The position numbers and the translations under genes were made by a program. Of a DNA stretch of 44,320 nt, positions 1 through 7,636 are shown piece after piece. The stretch spans positions 1 through 44,320 of the forward strand of contig CAJQIK010000057.1 of the NCBI GenBank assembly GCA_905478365.1, read 5' to 3'. This stretch comes from an uncultured Burkholderiales Genera incertae sedis bacterium (GTDB taxonomy: Bacteria > Pseudomonadota > Gammaproteobacteria > Burkholderiales > Eutrophovitaceae). The notes below the pieces were generated by a model. The model ran no database searches. It was not told the DNA's origin and saw only the letters and a program-made list of their open reading frames with translations. The first letter of the stretch is position 1. Every line of letters begins with the position of its first letter.

Positions 1-247
1 AGCAGCTAAAAAAGCGCCAGCTAAGAAAAAGCCAGCAGCTAAAAAAGCGCCAGCTAAGAAAAAGCCAGCAGCTAAAAAAGCGCCAGCTAAGAAAAAGCCA
101 GCAGCTAAAAAAGCGCCAGCTAAGAAAAAGCCAGCAGCTAAAAAAGCGCCAGCTAAGAAACCAGTTAGACGTGCTGCAGCAGCACCTCGCCCTTTGGCTG
201 CGCCCGCAGCTTGGCCATTTCCGGTTGCTGGTAACCGACCTGGTTAG
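1..247 (+). CDS. Lys/Ala/Pro-repeat histone H1-like protein, 3' end only
   Basis: The reading frame enters from the left edge (first full codon at base 2) and runs 81 residues to TAG at 245-247. It is missing from the ORF track because its start lies outside the window. The visible part is tandem AAKKAPAKKKP units, then a different tail ending in AWPFPVAGNRPG. Such basic repeats are known from histone H1-like/AlgP-type proteins and from tails of some PHA-granule proteins, where they bind DNA by charge. The N-terminal domain is not visible, so the exact family cannot be named. The last repeat lacks one lysine codon. A terminator-like hairpin follows the stop. Confidence 0.8.
   Translation, partial: AAKKAPAKKKPAAKKAPAKKKPAAKKAPAKKKPAAKKAPAKKKPAAKKAPAKKPVRRAAAAPRPLAAPAAWPFPVAGNRPG
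2..160 (+). repeat. 33-bp in-frame tandem repeat, four identical copies plus a partial fifth
   Basis: Units start at 2, 35, 68, 101 and 134. The first four are identical at nucleotide level, and each encodes 11 residues (AAKKAPAKKKP). The fifth matches for 27 bases and then lacks one AAG codon. The array continues off the left edge. Nucleotide identity, not just amino-acid identity, points to recent copy-number change or gene conversion. Confidence 0.95.
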
Positions 248-256
248 TCCTAGATG

Positions 257-313
257 CTCGCAGATTGGGGTTTAATTATTTAATTTGGCCGCTGATCTGC
301 GAGTTTATTTTTT
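257..313 (+). terminator. Terminator-like hairpin after the histone H1-like gene
   Basis: A perfect 9-bp stem, CTCGCAGAT (257-265) with ATCTGCGAG (295-303), is followed at once by TTTATTTTTT. The loop is long (29 nt, AT-rich), which is unusual, but the stem followed by a T-rich tract 10 bp past a stop codon fits an intrinsic terminator. Confidence 0.7.
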
Positions 314-416
314 ACTGATAATTTATTCATAGTCCTCTGTGAATTCTTAATGGTTCATTGAGTTGTTGATTCATTTGCGCTACGCTAACAATCATCAAAT
401 CTGAGCAACTTTGGCA

Positions 417-905
417 ATGCGACTAAAACTCTACGTATTTTTCATAATTTCCTGCTCTCTGACGTTTTCTCCAAATGGACTCCACGCCAGTGATTTAAAA
501 AAATTGGTTGAGGTTGTTACCATTAAGAGTACATTTGAAGATGTTAAAGAACGGGTTATATTTGCTGTTGAGAGCCAAGGGCTTGTAGTAGACCATACTT
601 CGGATGTGGGTGGGATGTTAGCCCGTACCGGTAAGGATTTAGGCGAGAGTCAGGTGATTTACGGGGATGCGGTAGTGCTGGAATTTTGCAGCGCGTTGTA
701 TTCTAGACGTATGGCTAAATTCTCGCCGGATCTGTTGGCTTTTTGTCCTTACGCAATCTCGGTTTATACCTTATATGGCCAACCAGAAACAACCTTTGTT
801 GCTTTCAAGCGTATTGCGAGAGGAGTTACCAATAAAGAGACTAGAGAGGTACTGCAACAAATTGACGATCTCTTAATGGTGATCGTGGAAGAGGCTGCTC
901 TATAA
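417..905 (+). CDS. DUF302 family protein with signal peptide
   Basis: The protein is about 162 aa. The N-terminus (MRLKLYVFFIISC...) is a charged start followed by a hydrophobic stretch ending near NGLHA-SD, so it is probably exported to the periplasm. The rest (TFEDVKERVIFAVESQGLVV ... GDAVVLEFCSA ... CPYAISVYT) has the alpha/beta layout of DUF302 proteins, whose biochemical role is not settled. The track starts at a TTG at 411, but I prefer the ATG two codons later because it begins the signal peptide directly. No strong Shine-Dalgarno sequence is visible for either start. The gene stands alone, between the upstream terminator and a convergent neighbour. Confidence 0.75.
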   Translation: MRLKLYVFFIISCSLTFSPNGLHASDLKKLVEVVTIKSTFEDVKERVIFAVESQGLVVDHTSDVGGMLARTGKDLGESQVIYGDAVVLEFCSALYSRRMAKFSPDLLAFCPYAISVYTLYGQPETTFVAFKRIARGVTNKETREVLQQIDDLLMVIVEEAAL

Positions 906-935
906 TTGTCTGTCCAATTAGTTTAGCTCCATACT

Positions 936-1538
936 TCAGCAATCTGGGTCGCCCAGGGGCGGTTCAGGGTGTGAGTCAAAGCCAAATAATTGACTAACCT
1001 CTATAGCATTGATAAATAGGATGTCATGAGTTTTCTGATTAATCGTTAAAGTAAGAGGCGTTTTACTCCTTGATGAAGTTTGCTGCTTGATTAAATCGAA
1101 TTCAACAGAATTCACTTTATCGAAAGGTTTATTCTCGTGAGCTAACTTTTCAGCTAGTAACGGAAGGTCACGATCAGACACTAATCCGACATTACTTTCC
1201 CATGACACGAGAAGACGGTCTTTGTCATCTATCCAAAATTTATCGATTGGCTCAACAATCTCGTTAGTCTGGGTCTTAAAATAAGTTAAAGAATCGCATG
1301 AAACAACGTTTAGAACGTATGGAGTGCATGCAAGTTTAACAAAAACTCTTTGCGGACCATTCTGGAAAAACCATCTTCCTTCATCGTCCACTGTATAGTG
1401 AGCATTTATAAAGTCTATTAAACCTTTATGAGATATTTTCTCTTTTTTAATCCGCCAATCTCCGCGTTCATCAAGCAGTAACCAATTGTATACATCAGGA
1501 ACATTAGGCCATTTGACAGCAGATTGATTTGGTAACAT
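936..1538 (-). CDS. DUF2946-type conserved protein
   Basis: The product is 200 aa, soluble, with no signal peptide or membrane segment. The N-terminal string KWPNVPDVYNWLLLDERGDW and the central GRWFFQNGPQRVFV resemble a short conserved protein of Burkholderiales that I associate, from memory, with the DUF2946 label. Its function is unknown. It is divergent from the GST gene with only 33 bp between the start codons, so the two promoters must overlap and the pair may be co-regulated. The family name is a recollection and was not searched. Confidence 0.65.
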   Translation of the reverse strand: MLPNQSAVKWPNVPDVYNWLLLDERGDWRIKKEKISHKGLIDFINAHYTVDDEGRWFFQNGPQRVFVKLACTPYVLNVVSCDSLTYFKTQTNEIVEPIDKFWIDDKDRLLVSWESNVGLVSDRDLPLLAEKLAHENKPFDKVNSVEFDLIKQQTSSRSKTPLTLTINQKTHDILFINAIEVSQLFGFDSHPEPPLGDPDC

Positions 1539-1571
1539 GAGTACAAAATAAATAAATTTATAAGGAAAACT

Positions 1572-2213
1572 ATGATTGATTTTTATTATTTATCAGGATC
1601 TCCCTTTACTTGGAGAGTCTGGTTAGCATTAGAGCACAAGGCGCTAAAATATAAAAGAATTGAGCTTTCGCTAGAAAAAGGAGATTTAAAATCCGATTCA
1701 TATCTTGCACTTAATCCTCGCGGTAAGGTACCTGTTCTCGTCGACGGAGATTTTTCTATTTATGAATCTGGGGTTATTCTTGAGTATTTAGAGGAAAAAT
1801 ATCCTGACTTCGGCGCCCACTTATTCCCTAAGGATATCCAATCCCGCACACTTAGCAGGAGATTAATCAATGAAATTGATTGTTATCTTTGGCCTACAGG
1901 TATGCGCCTACTGATGGCTACATTCTTTACACCAAAAGAGAAGTGGGATGAAGCAAAAATCTCTAACGCACTAGCAGGAGTATTGGCTGAGTTTAAGCGT
2001 TTTGACGATTATTTTTCGCACAATATCGGGAATGACGCATTAACCTCGGTCGAATTTTCTATGTTTCCAATCGTGGCATTGATGTTTCGTATCGAGGAAC
2101 GCAAGAAAGATTTGGGTTTTTCCCAGGCAGTCAATCCTGAACTAACCCGTTGGTTTACTGCGTTGAGTGGTTTATCCGTCTTTCAATTGACACGGCCGCA
2201 GCATTGGAGCTAG
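1572..2213 (+). CDS. Glutathione S-transferase family protein
   Basis: The protein is 213 aa, normal for cytosolic GSTs. The thioredoxin-like N-terminal domain (about 1-80) carries SGSPFTWRVWLALEHK, NPRGKVPVLVDGD with the cis-proline before V, and YESGVILEYLEEKYP, the glutathione-binding SNAIL/ESxxI region. The helical C-terminal domain follows. The substrate is unknown; family roles include conjugation of electrophiles and ring or ether cleavage. The start is supported by AAGGAA seven bases or so upstream of the ATG. It is divergent from the DUF2946-type gene and convergent with dusA. Confidence 0.88.
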   Translation: MIDFYYLSGSPFTWRVWLALEHKALKYKRIELSLEKGDLKSDSYLALNPRGKVPVLVDGDFSIYESGVILEYLEEKYPDFGAHLFPKDIQSRTLSRRLINEIDCYLWPTGMRLLMATFFTPKEKWDEAKISNALAGVLAEFKRFDDYFSHNIGNDALTSVEFSMFPIVALMFRIEERKKDLGFSQAVNPELTRWFTALSGLSVFQLTRPQHWS

Positions 2214-2312
2214 CACCGAGCAGTGTTGGTATTTATCAAATTAAGAAACTCTTGTGAGGCTAACCGGGCCGATAGAGGTAATGAGGTGGCCTTGATTTTT
2301 TAAGATGACCGT

Positions 2313-3299
2313 CTAGGCATGTAAGGAGCAGAAAAGTTCTTGGTATGTATGCATGATTAAATCCGGATTATTGCGTTTTAATAGATCAGGGTTGGATAAT
2401 TGTCGCCTCCATGTTCTAGCCCCCTTTTGTCCATGAAAGAGGCCTAAAAGGTGTCTCGTGATTGCCTTAAGAGGAACTTTCCTGTTGACTTGATTTACAG
2501 CGTAACGATGTATCTCTGCAATCACACTTTCTAAGTTTTGTGGGACGGAGTTATGAATTAATTGACTTAATTCTCCGAGGAACTCAGGTGATTGATAGAT
2601 GGAACGACCGATCATTACGCCGTTGACTTTTTGCAGAATTTCATTGTACTTGGCATGTTCATCCAGCCCACCATTCAGTACGAATGTGCAGTCTGGATAT
2701 TCATTTTTCAATCTGTAAACAAATTCGTAGTTTAGAGGTGGTACTTCACGATTTTTTTTTGGCGATAATCCCTTTAAAACTGCTATGCGGGCATGAACTA
2801 TAAAAGTTTTGCATCCTGCATCACGGATCGTCCCAACAAATCGAGATACAAAATCGTAGCTATCTGACTCATCAACCCCCAACCGATGTTTAACTGTTAC
2901 CGGAATGTTTGTAGCGTTTCGCATCGCATCGACGCAGTCGGCGACTAGTTTAGGCTCTAACATAAGAGACGCGCCGAAGTTCCCCTTTTGAACTCGTTCA
3001 GATGGACAACCGCAATTCAGGTTGATTTCGTCGTAACCCCATTGTGCGGCTAGTGTCGCGCATTGTCGCAGTTCTGCTATCGAGCTACCACCTAATTGAA
3101 GCGCGAGCGGATGTTCTTCACAAGAAAAGTCTAAATGTCGTTTACGATCACCAAAAATAATTGCCCCAGTAGTGACCATCTCGGTGTAGAGCATCGCTCG
3201 AGGTGCAAATAATCTAAATAAAAAACGACAATGCTTATCTGACCAGTCAAGCATAGGTGCTGTACAGAGTTTATGCGTATCGTTAATTTTTTGATTCAT
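2313..3299 (-). CDS. dusA: tRNA-dihydrouridine synthase A
   Basis: DusA is an FMN enzyme that reduces uridines in the D-loop of tRNA (U20/U20a in the DusA subfamily) using NADPH. At 328 aa it has the usual length. Visible motifs are APMLDWSDKHCRFL at the N-terminus, the active-site segment NCGCPSERVQKGNFGASLM with the proton-donating cysteine at C98, VKHRLGVDE, FIVHAR and LNGG for flavin-phosphate binding. The motif set and length fit DusA better than DusB or DusC. It lies downstream of the FAH gene on the same strand with a 147-bp gap, so it probably has its own promoter. Confidence 0.95.
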   Translation of the reverse strand: MNQKINDTHKLCTAPMLDWSDKHCRFLFRLFAPRAMLYTEMVTTGAIIFGDRKRHLDFSCEEHPLALQLGGSSIAELRQCATLAAQWGYDEINLNCGCPSERVQKGNFGASLMLEPKLVADCVDAMRNATNIPVTVKHRLGVDESDSYDFVSRFVGTIRDAGCKTFIVHARIAVLKGLSPKKNREVPPLNYEFVYRLKNEYPDCTFVLNGGLDEHAKYNEILQKVNGVMIGRSIYQSPEFLGELSQLIHNSVPQNLESVIAEIHRYAVNQVNRKVPLKAITRHLLGLFHGQKGARTWRRQLSNPDLLKRNNPDLIMHTYQELFCSLHA

Positions 3300-3446
3300 C
3301 GTGCATGATTACGTTTCAGATTATCGCTATTTATTAATAATTGGTTGAAGCAATCGAGAGCCTAAGCGTTTTAATTCGAACATGCACCTGGAGGCAGCGC
3401 GACATAACAATGGCATGTGACCTCTAGTTCATTCGGTTACAGGGCC

Positions 3447-4295
3447 TCATTGGTTTGCGATAACACTTTGTTTTTGCTCGCCCAAGCCATCGATACCAAG
3501 CCGCATCTCGTCCCCGATTTTGAGGAAAACTGGATCAGGTTTAACCCCCATACCTACCCCTGGTGGAGTGCCTGTAGAAATAACATCTCCAGGCTGCAAG
3601 GTTACAAAGTAAGAAAGGTAAGAAATTAATTTTTCAATACCAAATATCATGGTGCTAGTGTTGCCGGTTTGCATTCTTTTACCGTTGAGATCTAACCACA
3701 TCGCCAAGTTATGGGGATCAGGAATTTCATCTTTTGTAACTAACCATGGACCGACCGGTGCAAAGGTGTCGAAACTCTTTCCCTTTGACCATTGACTCCC
3801 GTGCTCCAGTTGCCACTCACGTTCAGACACATCGTTACAAATGGTATACCCAGCTACGTACGATAGTGCATCTGACTCTTCGACATTCCTTGCTGTTTTA
3901 CTAATTACGACAGCTAATTCAACTTCCCAATCTCCTTTAACAGACTTATTTGGAAGAATGACGTCATCATTGGGCCCATTGAGTGCGCTAATAGCTTTCA
4001 TAAAAACGACGGGTTCGGTCGGAATAGGCATATTTGATTCTTTGGCGTGATCAGAATAATTGAGTCCAATGCAAATGAGTTTAGGTGTTCCGTTAATGGG
4101 TATACCAAAGCGTGAGCTACCCGACACCTCGGGCAAGGTATCTAGATCCAAATTTTTTAGTTCATCGAGTCCCCCGCGGCCCAGAAATGCTCCATCAATA
4201 TCCGGAATGACATTAGATAAATCTCGAATCCGTCCATCTGTATCTATTACGCCAGGCTTCTCTGAGCCAAAGTCTCCATACCGTACGAGTTTCAT
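3447..4295 (-). CDS. FAH-family hydrolase, similar to 2,4-diketo-3-deoxy-L-fuconate hydrolase
   Basis: The protein is 282 aa with a short N-terminal lead and a C-terminal FAH fold. Metal-site and core motifs are IGLNYSDHAKE, DWEVELAVVI, NDVSEREWQ and STGTPPGVGMG. The N-terminus KLVRYGDFGSEKPGVID and the stretch WSKGKSFDTFAPVGPWLVT closely resemble, from memory, the C-C hydrolase of the non-phosphorylative L-fucose route, which splits 2,4-diketo-3-deoxy-L-fuconate to pyruvate and lactate. It sits 24 bp downstream of the SDR gene, in the order the pathway needs. Related FAH members act on ureidoglycolate or homoprotocatechuate intermediates, so substrate assignment is an inference. Confidence 0.85.
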   Translation of the reverse strand: MKLVRYGDFGSEKPGVIDTDGRIRDLSNVIPDIDGAFLGRGGLDELKNLDLDTLPEVSGSSRFGIPINGTPKLICIGLNYSDHAKESNMPIPTEPVVFMKAISALNGPNDDVILPNKSVKGDWEVELAVVISKTARNVEESDALSYVAGYTICNDVSEREWQLEHGSQWSKGKSFDTFAPVGPWLVTKDEIPDPHNLAMWLDLNGKRMQTGNTSTMIFGIEKLISYLSYFVTLQPGDVISTGTPPGVGMGVKPDPVFLKIGDEMRLGIDGLGEQKQSVIANQ

Positions 4296-4319
4296 TTGGA
4301 TTTTCCTTTTATTTTAAAT

Positions 4320-5075
4320 TTAAATAGTGATGCCGCCGTCAATCGTTATTGTTTGTCCTGTCATAAATTTAGATTCATCTGAAGCAAGATAAACCGCTAT
4401 ATTAGCAATTTCCTCCGGCGTTCCGAGACGTTTCATCGGTTGACGGTTTACAAAATTCTTTCGAGCGATCTCGATATCTCCTGTTGCTGCCATCCGTTCC
4501 GAAAGACTGGGGGTATCAATAGTGCCAGGACAGATTGCATTTACTCTGATTCCCGCTGCTACATAATCGGCTGCTATTGACTTAGTTAGTCCGATGACGG
4601 CAGCTTTTGTGGCCCCATAAGCAAATCGATTAACGAAGCCTTTGATTGAACTTGCCACTGAAGCGATATTTATAATACTGCCATTTTTTCTAGCTAAGAG
4701 CTGTGGCAGAAAGGATTGATTGATCATGAACATACTTTTTACATTCATATCGAAGGCGAAAGACCAATCCTTTTCGCTACATTCTAAAATGGTACCGTGA
4801 TGCACATACCCGGCACAGTTGAGAATTACCTCCACGTCTTTAAATTCATTTGCGATAGCGCGAATGGCGTGTTGGTCTAAGACATCCAGTGTCCTTGTTT
4901 TCACGCCGCTAATATTTTCTAGTTCTTCAAGTTTCTTCTCATTGATATCTGTTGCAATCACTGTTGCGCCTGCTTCAGCAAAAGCTATTGCTGAGGCTCG
5001 GCCGATACCCTGGGCGCTAGCGGTAACAAATATCGTTTTTCCATCAAGTCGGTTAGAGGGCATAGGACGTTCCAT
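4320..5075 (-). CDS. SDR dehydrogenase, similar to 2-keto-3-deoxy-L-fuconate dehydrogenase
   Basis: A classical short-chain dehydrogenase of 251 aa. The cofactor motif TASAQGIGRASA, ATDIN (acidic residue favouring NAD), NCAGYVHHGTILECSEKDW, catalytic Ser in NIASVASS and YGATK (Tyr-x-x-x-Lys) are all present. The segment after NCAG and the tail GTPEEIANIAVYLASDESKF resemble the Xanthomonas/Burkholderia enzyme that oxidises 2-keto-3-deoxy-L-fuconate at C4. It is the first gene of an SDR-FAH operon and divergent from the UxaA-family dehydratase. MPSNRLDG at residue 5 is an alternative start; neither start has a strong ribosome binding site. Confidence 0.85.
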   Translation of the reverse strand: MERPMPSNRLDGKTIFVTASAQGIGRASAIAFAEAGATVIATDINEKKLEELENISGVKTRTLDVLDQHAIRAIANEFKDVEVILNCAGYVHHGTILECSEKDWSFAFDMNVKSMFMINQSFLPQLLARKNGSIINIASVASSIKGFVNRFAYGATKAAVIGLTKSIAADYVAAGIRVNAICPGTIDTPSLSERMAATGDIEIARKNFVNRQPMKRLGTPEEIANIAVYLASDESKFMTGQTITIDGGITI

Positions 5076-5144
5076 TTAATTCTTAAGATATCTTCATTTT
5101 GCCATAGAATTGTGAAAGATCTGCCCTTCTATCAATCGCCCATC

Positions 5145-5189
5145 AACTCAACTTATGAATGCTTGCATTGAGTTACTCGGGTGTATACT
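5145..5189. promoter_or_regulatory. Putative operator/promoter between SDR-FAH and the UxaA-family gene
   Basis: Two nested inverted repeats lie in the 199-bp divergent region. The outer one is AACTCAA (5145-5151) with TTGAGTT (5168-5174), arm centres 23 bp apart. The inner one is AATGC-TT-GCATT (5158-5169). A TTGCAT hexamer at 5163-5168 and TATACT/TACTAC around 5184-5191 could be the -35 and -10 of the rightward gene. The repeat would then cover the -35 box, as expected for a repressor site. No regulator gene is adjacent. This is a pattern-based proposal. Confidence 0.4.
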
Positions 5190-5274
5190 ACGGATAGAAG
5201 ACGTGTTTGTGCTGCCATATTTGGAGTCCTTTGGCTCTGCATAAGAACTTAACTAAATATCGAGGAGTGGCTTT

Positions 5275-6798
5275 ATGCTTCAAACAGCGGACCTAACAAT
5301 AAGACTTAATGCTGCGGATGATGTTGTGATCGCCAGAACAGAGTTGCCGCAAGGCACAGAAGTTTTGAAAGAAAAAATACGGACTACAGGCGTCATACCT
5401 GCTGGCCATAAGGTCGCAACGAGAGCGCTCCACGTTGGCGATTCTGTTAGGCGATATAACCAGATTATTGGGTTCGTGGTTCAACCTATAGCTCCGGGCG
5501 ATCATGTCCATGTGCACAATTTGGCAATGGGTGATTTTGAGCGGGACTATGCTTTTTGTGAAGATTTTGTACCTACCGAATTAAATCCTAATCCTGCGAC
5601 TTTTATGGGTATTGAGCGCTCAGATGGCAGGGTAGCAACTCGTAATTATTTGGGTGTTGTTTCTAGTGTGAATTGTTCAGCACACGTATGTCGTTTGATA
5701 GCAAAATTTTTTAGTGATGAGTTTCTATCTGATTACCCAAATATCGACGGTATCGTACCAATACATCATCGAACCGGTTGCGGCATGGGGGCCGAGGGTG
5801 AGCCTATTGAATATCTAAGACGTACGCTCGGTGGGTATGCGATTCATCCAAACTTTTATTCAACATTGCTTATTGGTTTGGGATGTGAGGCAAATCAGAT
5901 TAACAATTTATTGGCGGCTCAAGGATTGACCCGCAGCGATCGACTTAAAGCTTTTACTATTCAGGAGGTGGGAGGAACGCGAAAAACTGTTCAGCAGGGT
6001 ATCGATATGATTAAGGAAATGCTGCCAGATGCGAATAAAATTGAGCGGAAACCAGCATCAGCTAGTCATCTGATACTTGGGCTCGAGTGTGGTGGCTCGG
6101 ACGGGTATTCTGGTATTTCCGCTAACCCTGCACTTGGCGCAGCGGCAGATCTATTAGTTCAGAATGGTGGTACTGCAATCTTGAGTGAAACGCCTGAGAT
6201 TTATGGTGCGGAGCATTTATTGACGCGAAGGGCTGCATCGAAGGAAGTTGGAGAAAAATTGGTTGAGCGAATTAAATGGTGGGAGGATTACACCACCAAG
6301 CTCGGTGGCGAGATGAATAATAACCCATCACCCGGAAATAAGGCTGGTGGGCTAACAACTATTTTAGAAAAATCACTCGGCGCGGTCGCGAAAGGTGGCA
6401 CCCAAAGCATGGTGGATGTGTATCAATATGCAGAGCAAGTAACCGCTAAGGGTTTTGTGTTTATGGATACTCCTGGTTACGATCCAGTTTCTGTGACAGG
6501 TCATGTTGCCGGCGGTGCAAATATTGCGTGCTTTACAACAGGAAGAGGGTCGGCATATGGCTGTAAACCTTCTCCAAGTATTAAGTTGTCAACGAACACT
6601 GCTCTATTTAATAAGCAAGAGGACGATATGGATATCAACTGCGGCTCCATTGTTGATGGCACCGCGTCAATCGAGCAGGTGGGTCAAGAGATTTTTGATC
6701 GCATACTCGAAGTGGCATCTGGAGATCAATCTAAAAGTGAGCAATGGGGATATGGTGAGGACGAATTTGCTCCGTGGGTTCTAGGCCCTACAATGTAG
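5275..6798 (+). CDS. UxaA/GarD-family sugar-acid dehydratase
   Basis: The protein is 507 aa, the full length of altronate/galactarate dehydratases (about 495-525). An N-terminal SAF-like domain (about 1-85, ending in GDHVHVHNLAMGDF) precedes the catalytic part with TRNYLGVVSSVNCSAHV, HRTGCGM, LGLECGGSDGYSGISANPALG and NPSPGNKAGG. The family removes water from sugar acids to give 2-keto-3-deoxy acids using a metal. The actual substrate cannot be read from the sequence; the divergent SDR and FAH genes argue for a 6-deoxy or related acid such as L-fuconate. GAGGAG seven bases before the ATG supports the start. phaM follows 31 bp downstream. Confidence 0.9.
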   Translation: MLQTADLTIRLNAADDVVIARTELPQGTEVLKEKIRTTGVIPAGHKVATRALHVGDSVRRYNQIIGFVVQPIAPGDHVHVHNLAMGDFERDYAFCEDFVPTELNPNPATFMGIERSDGRVATRNYLGVVSSVNCSAHVCRLIAKFFSDEFLSDYPNIDGIVPIHHRTGCGMGAEGEPIEYLRRTLGGYAIHPNFYSTLLIGLGCEANQINNLLAAQGLTRSDRLKAFTIQEVGGTRKTVQQGIDMIKEMLPDANKIERKPASASHLILGLECGGSDGYSGISANPALGAAADLLVQNGGTAILSETPEIYGAEHLLTRRAASKEVGEKLVERIKWWEDYTTKLGGEMNNNPSPGNKAGGLTTILEKSLGAVAKGGTQSMVDVYQYAEQVTAKGFVFMDTPGYDPVSVTGHVAGGANIACFTTGRGSAYGCKPSPSIKLSTNTALFNKQEDDMDINCGSIVDGTASIEQVGQEIFDRILEVASGDQSKSEQWGYGEDEFAPWVLGPTM

Positions 6799-6829
6799 GT
6801 AATTTTACTTTTTAGTGGATAGAAGATAG

Positions 6830-7120
6830 ATGAGTGATGATTTTGGAGCTAAAGACTGGAGTGAACAATTCCAGAAATTATTGAACCCGCTCGGAATACC
6901 TATGCCTGGATTGGGCCAACCGACGATAGATCCAGATGAAATCGAAAAAAAGATTGCGGAACTGCGTGTTGTCGAGAATTGGTTGAAAACGAATGCCGGT
7001 ATGTTAGAAATGACGATAAAGACTTTAGAAATGCAAAAGGCGGCGTTAGAAGCTATGCAGGCATCTGCAGATACAGTTAAGTCCTCTGAAAATAATCGGG
7101 CAAAGAAAAAAAAGAAGTAG
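6830..7120 (+). CDS. phaM: PhaM-type PHA granule regulatory protein
   Basis: The product is a short 96-aa protein. The core DPDEIEKKIAELRVVENWLK followed by NAGMLEMTIKTLEMQKAALEAM matches the conserved PhaM segment, a helical region. In Ralstonia, PhaM activates PHA synthase and tethers granules to the nucleoid through a long Lys/Ala/Pro tail. Here that tail is reduced to RAKKKKK, so DNA binding may be weak. The coding end is an A-rich run prone to slippage. It is between the UxaA-family gene (31 bp) and a GNAT gene. Together with phasin and bktB it indicates PHA storage. Confidence 0.8.
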   Translation: MSDDFGAKDWSEQFQKLLNPLGIPMPGLGQPTIDPDEIEKKIAELRVVENWLKTNAGMLEMTIKTLEMQKAALEAMQASADTVKSSENNRAKKKKK

Positions 7121-7190
7121 TTACTGTGACTATTGGAGATTAGCTACGCGATTCTTAGAGGTAAAGTTTGGAAGCGCTCTATATCGGGAG

Positions 7191-7580
7191 ATGCTCAAAT
7201 TACGAGAGCAAGAGCTTAGGATACCGATCGGTTTATCCTTGACTGAGCGCGACCTTGAGACTGAGGAATCACAACACCATTTTGGTATGTTTAATACTCA
7301 TGAGCAGTTATGCGCATGTTTAGTGTTATTGGTTGAGAAACGAAATGAGCGATATCAATTGCGACAAATGGTCGTTAAGCCGAACTATAGGGGGACCGGT
7401 ATTGGTCGTTTACTGTACGAAAAAGTGGAGTCCTGGTGTCTTAAATTAGGTGCTCATCAAATTCAGCTTAATGCCCGAGTATCGGCTAAAGATTTTTATG
7501 GAAAATTAGGCTTTAGTGAATTTGGTGTCGAATTTGATCACATCACTCTTCCCCACATTAAGATGATAAAAGTGCTGTAG
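7191..7580 (+). CDS. GNAT family N-acetyltransferase
   Basis: The annotated frame gives 129 aa. The acetyl-CoA motif A is clear: LRQMVVKPNYRGTGIGRLLYEKVESW. It is followed by INARVSAKDFYGKLGFSEFG-type sequence (here QLNARVSAKDFYGKLGF), as in ElaA-like GNATs. The acceptor is unknown. The frame is open for many codons upstream of the ATG, and EVKFGSALYREMLKLREQEL reads like a normal GNAT N-terminus, yet no ATG, GTG or TTG is available there. The true N-terminus is therefore uncertain. It lies 70 bp after phaM and 56 bp before maeB, probably in one transcription unit. Confidence 0.82.
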   Translation: MLKLREQELRIPIGLSLTERDLETEESQHHFGMFNTHEQLCACLVLLVEKRNERYQLRQMVVKPNYRGTGIGRLLYEKVESWCLKLGAHQIQLNARVSAKDFYGKLGFSEFGVEFDHITLPHIKMIKVL

Positions 7581-7636
7581 ATATCACGTTATCGTCTGAA
7601 TCAAAAAAATTTTCAATTTTAAGGAAAGAATAATTA

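Noticed and set aside
2-160. Regular 33-bp repeats as a CRISPR array
   Set aside because: The units are contiguous with no spacers and encode an in-frame Lys/Ala/Pro tail.
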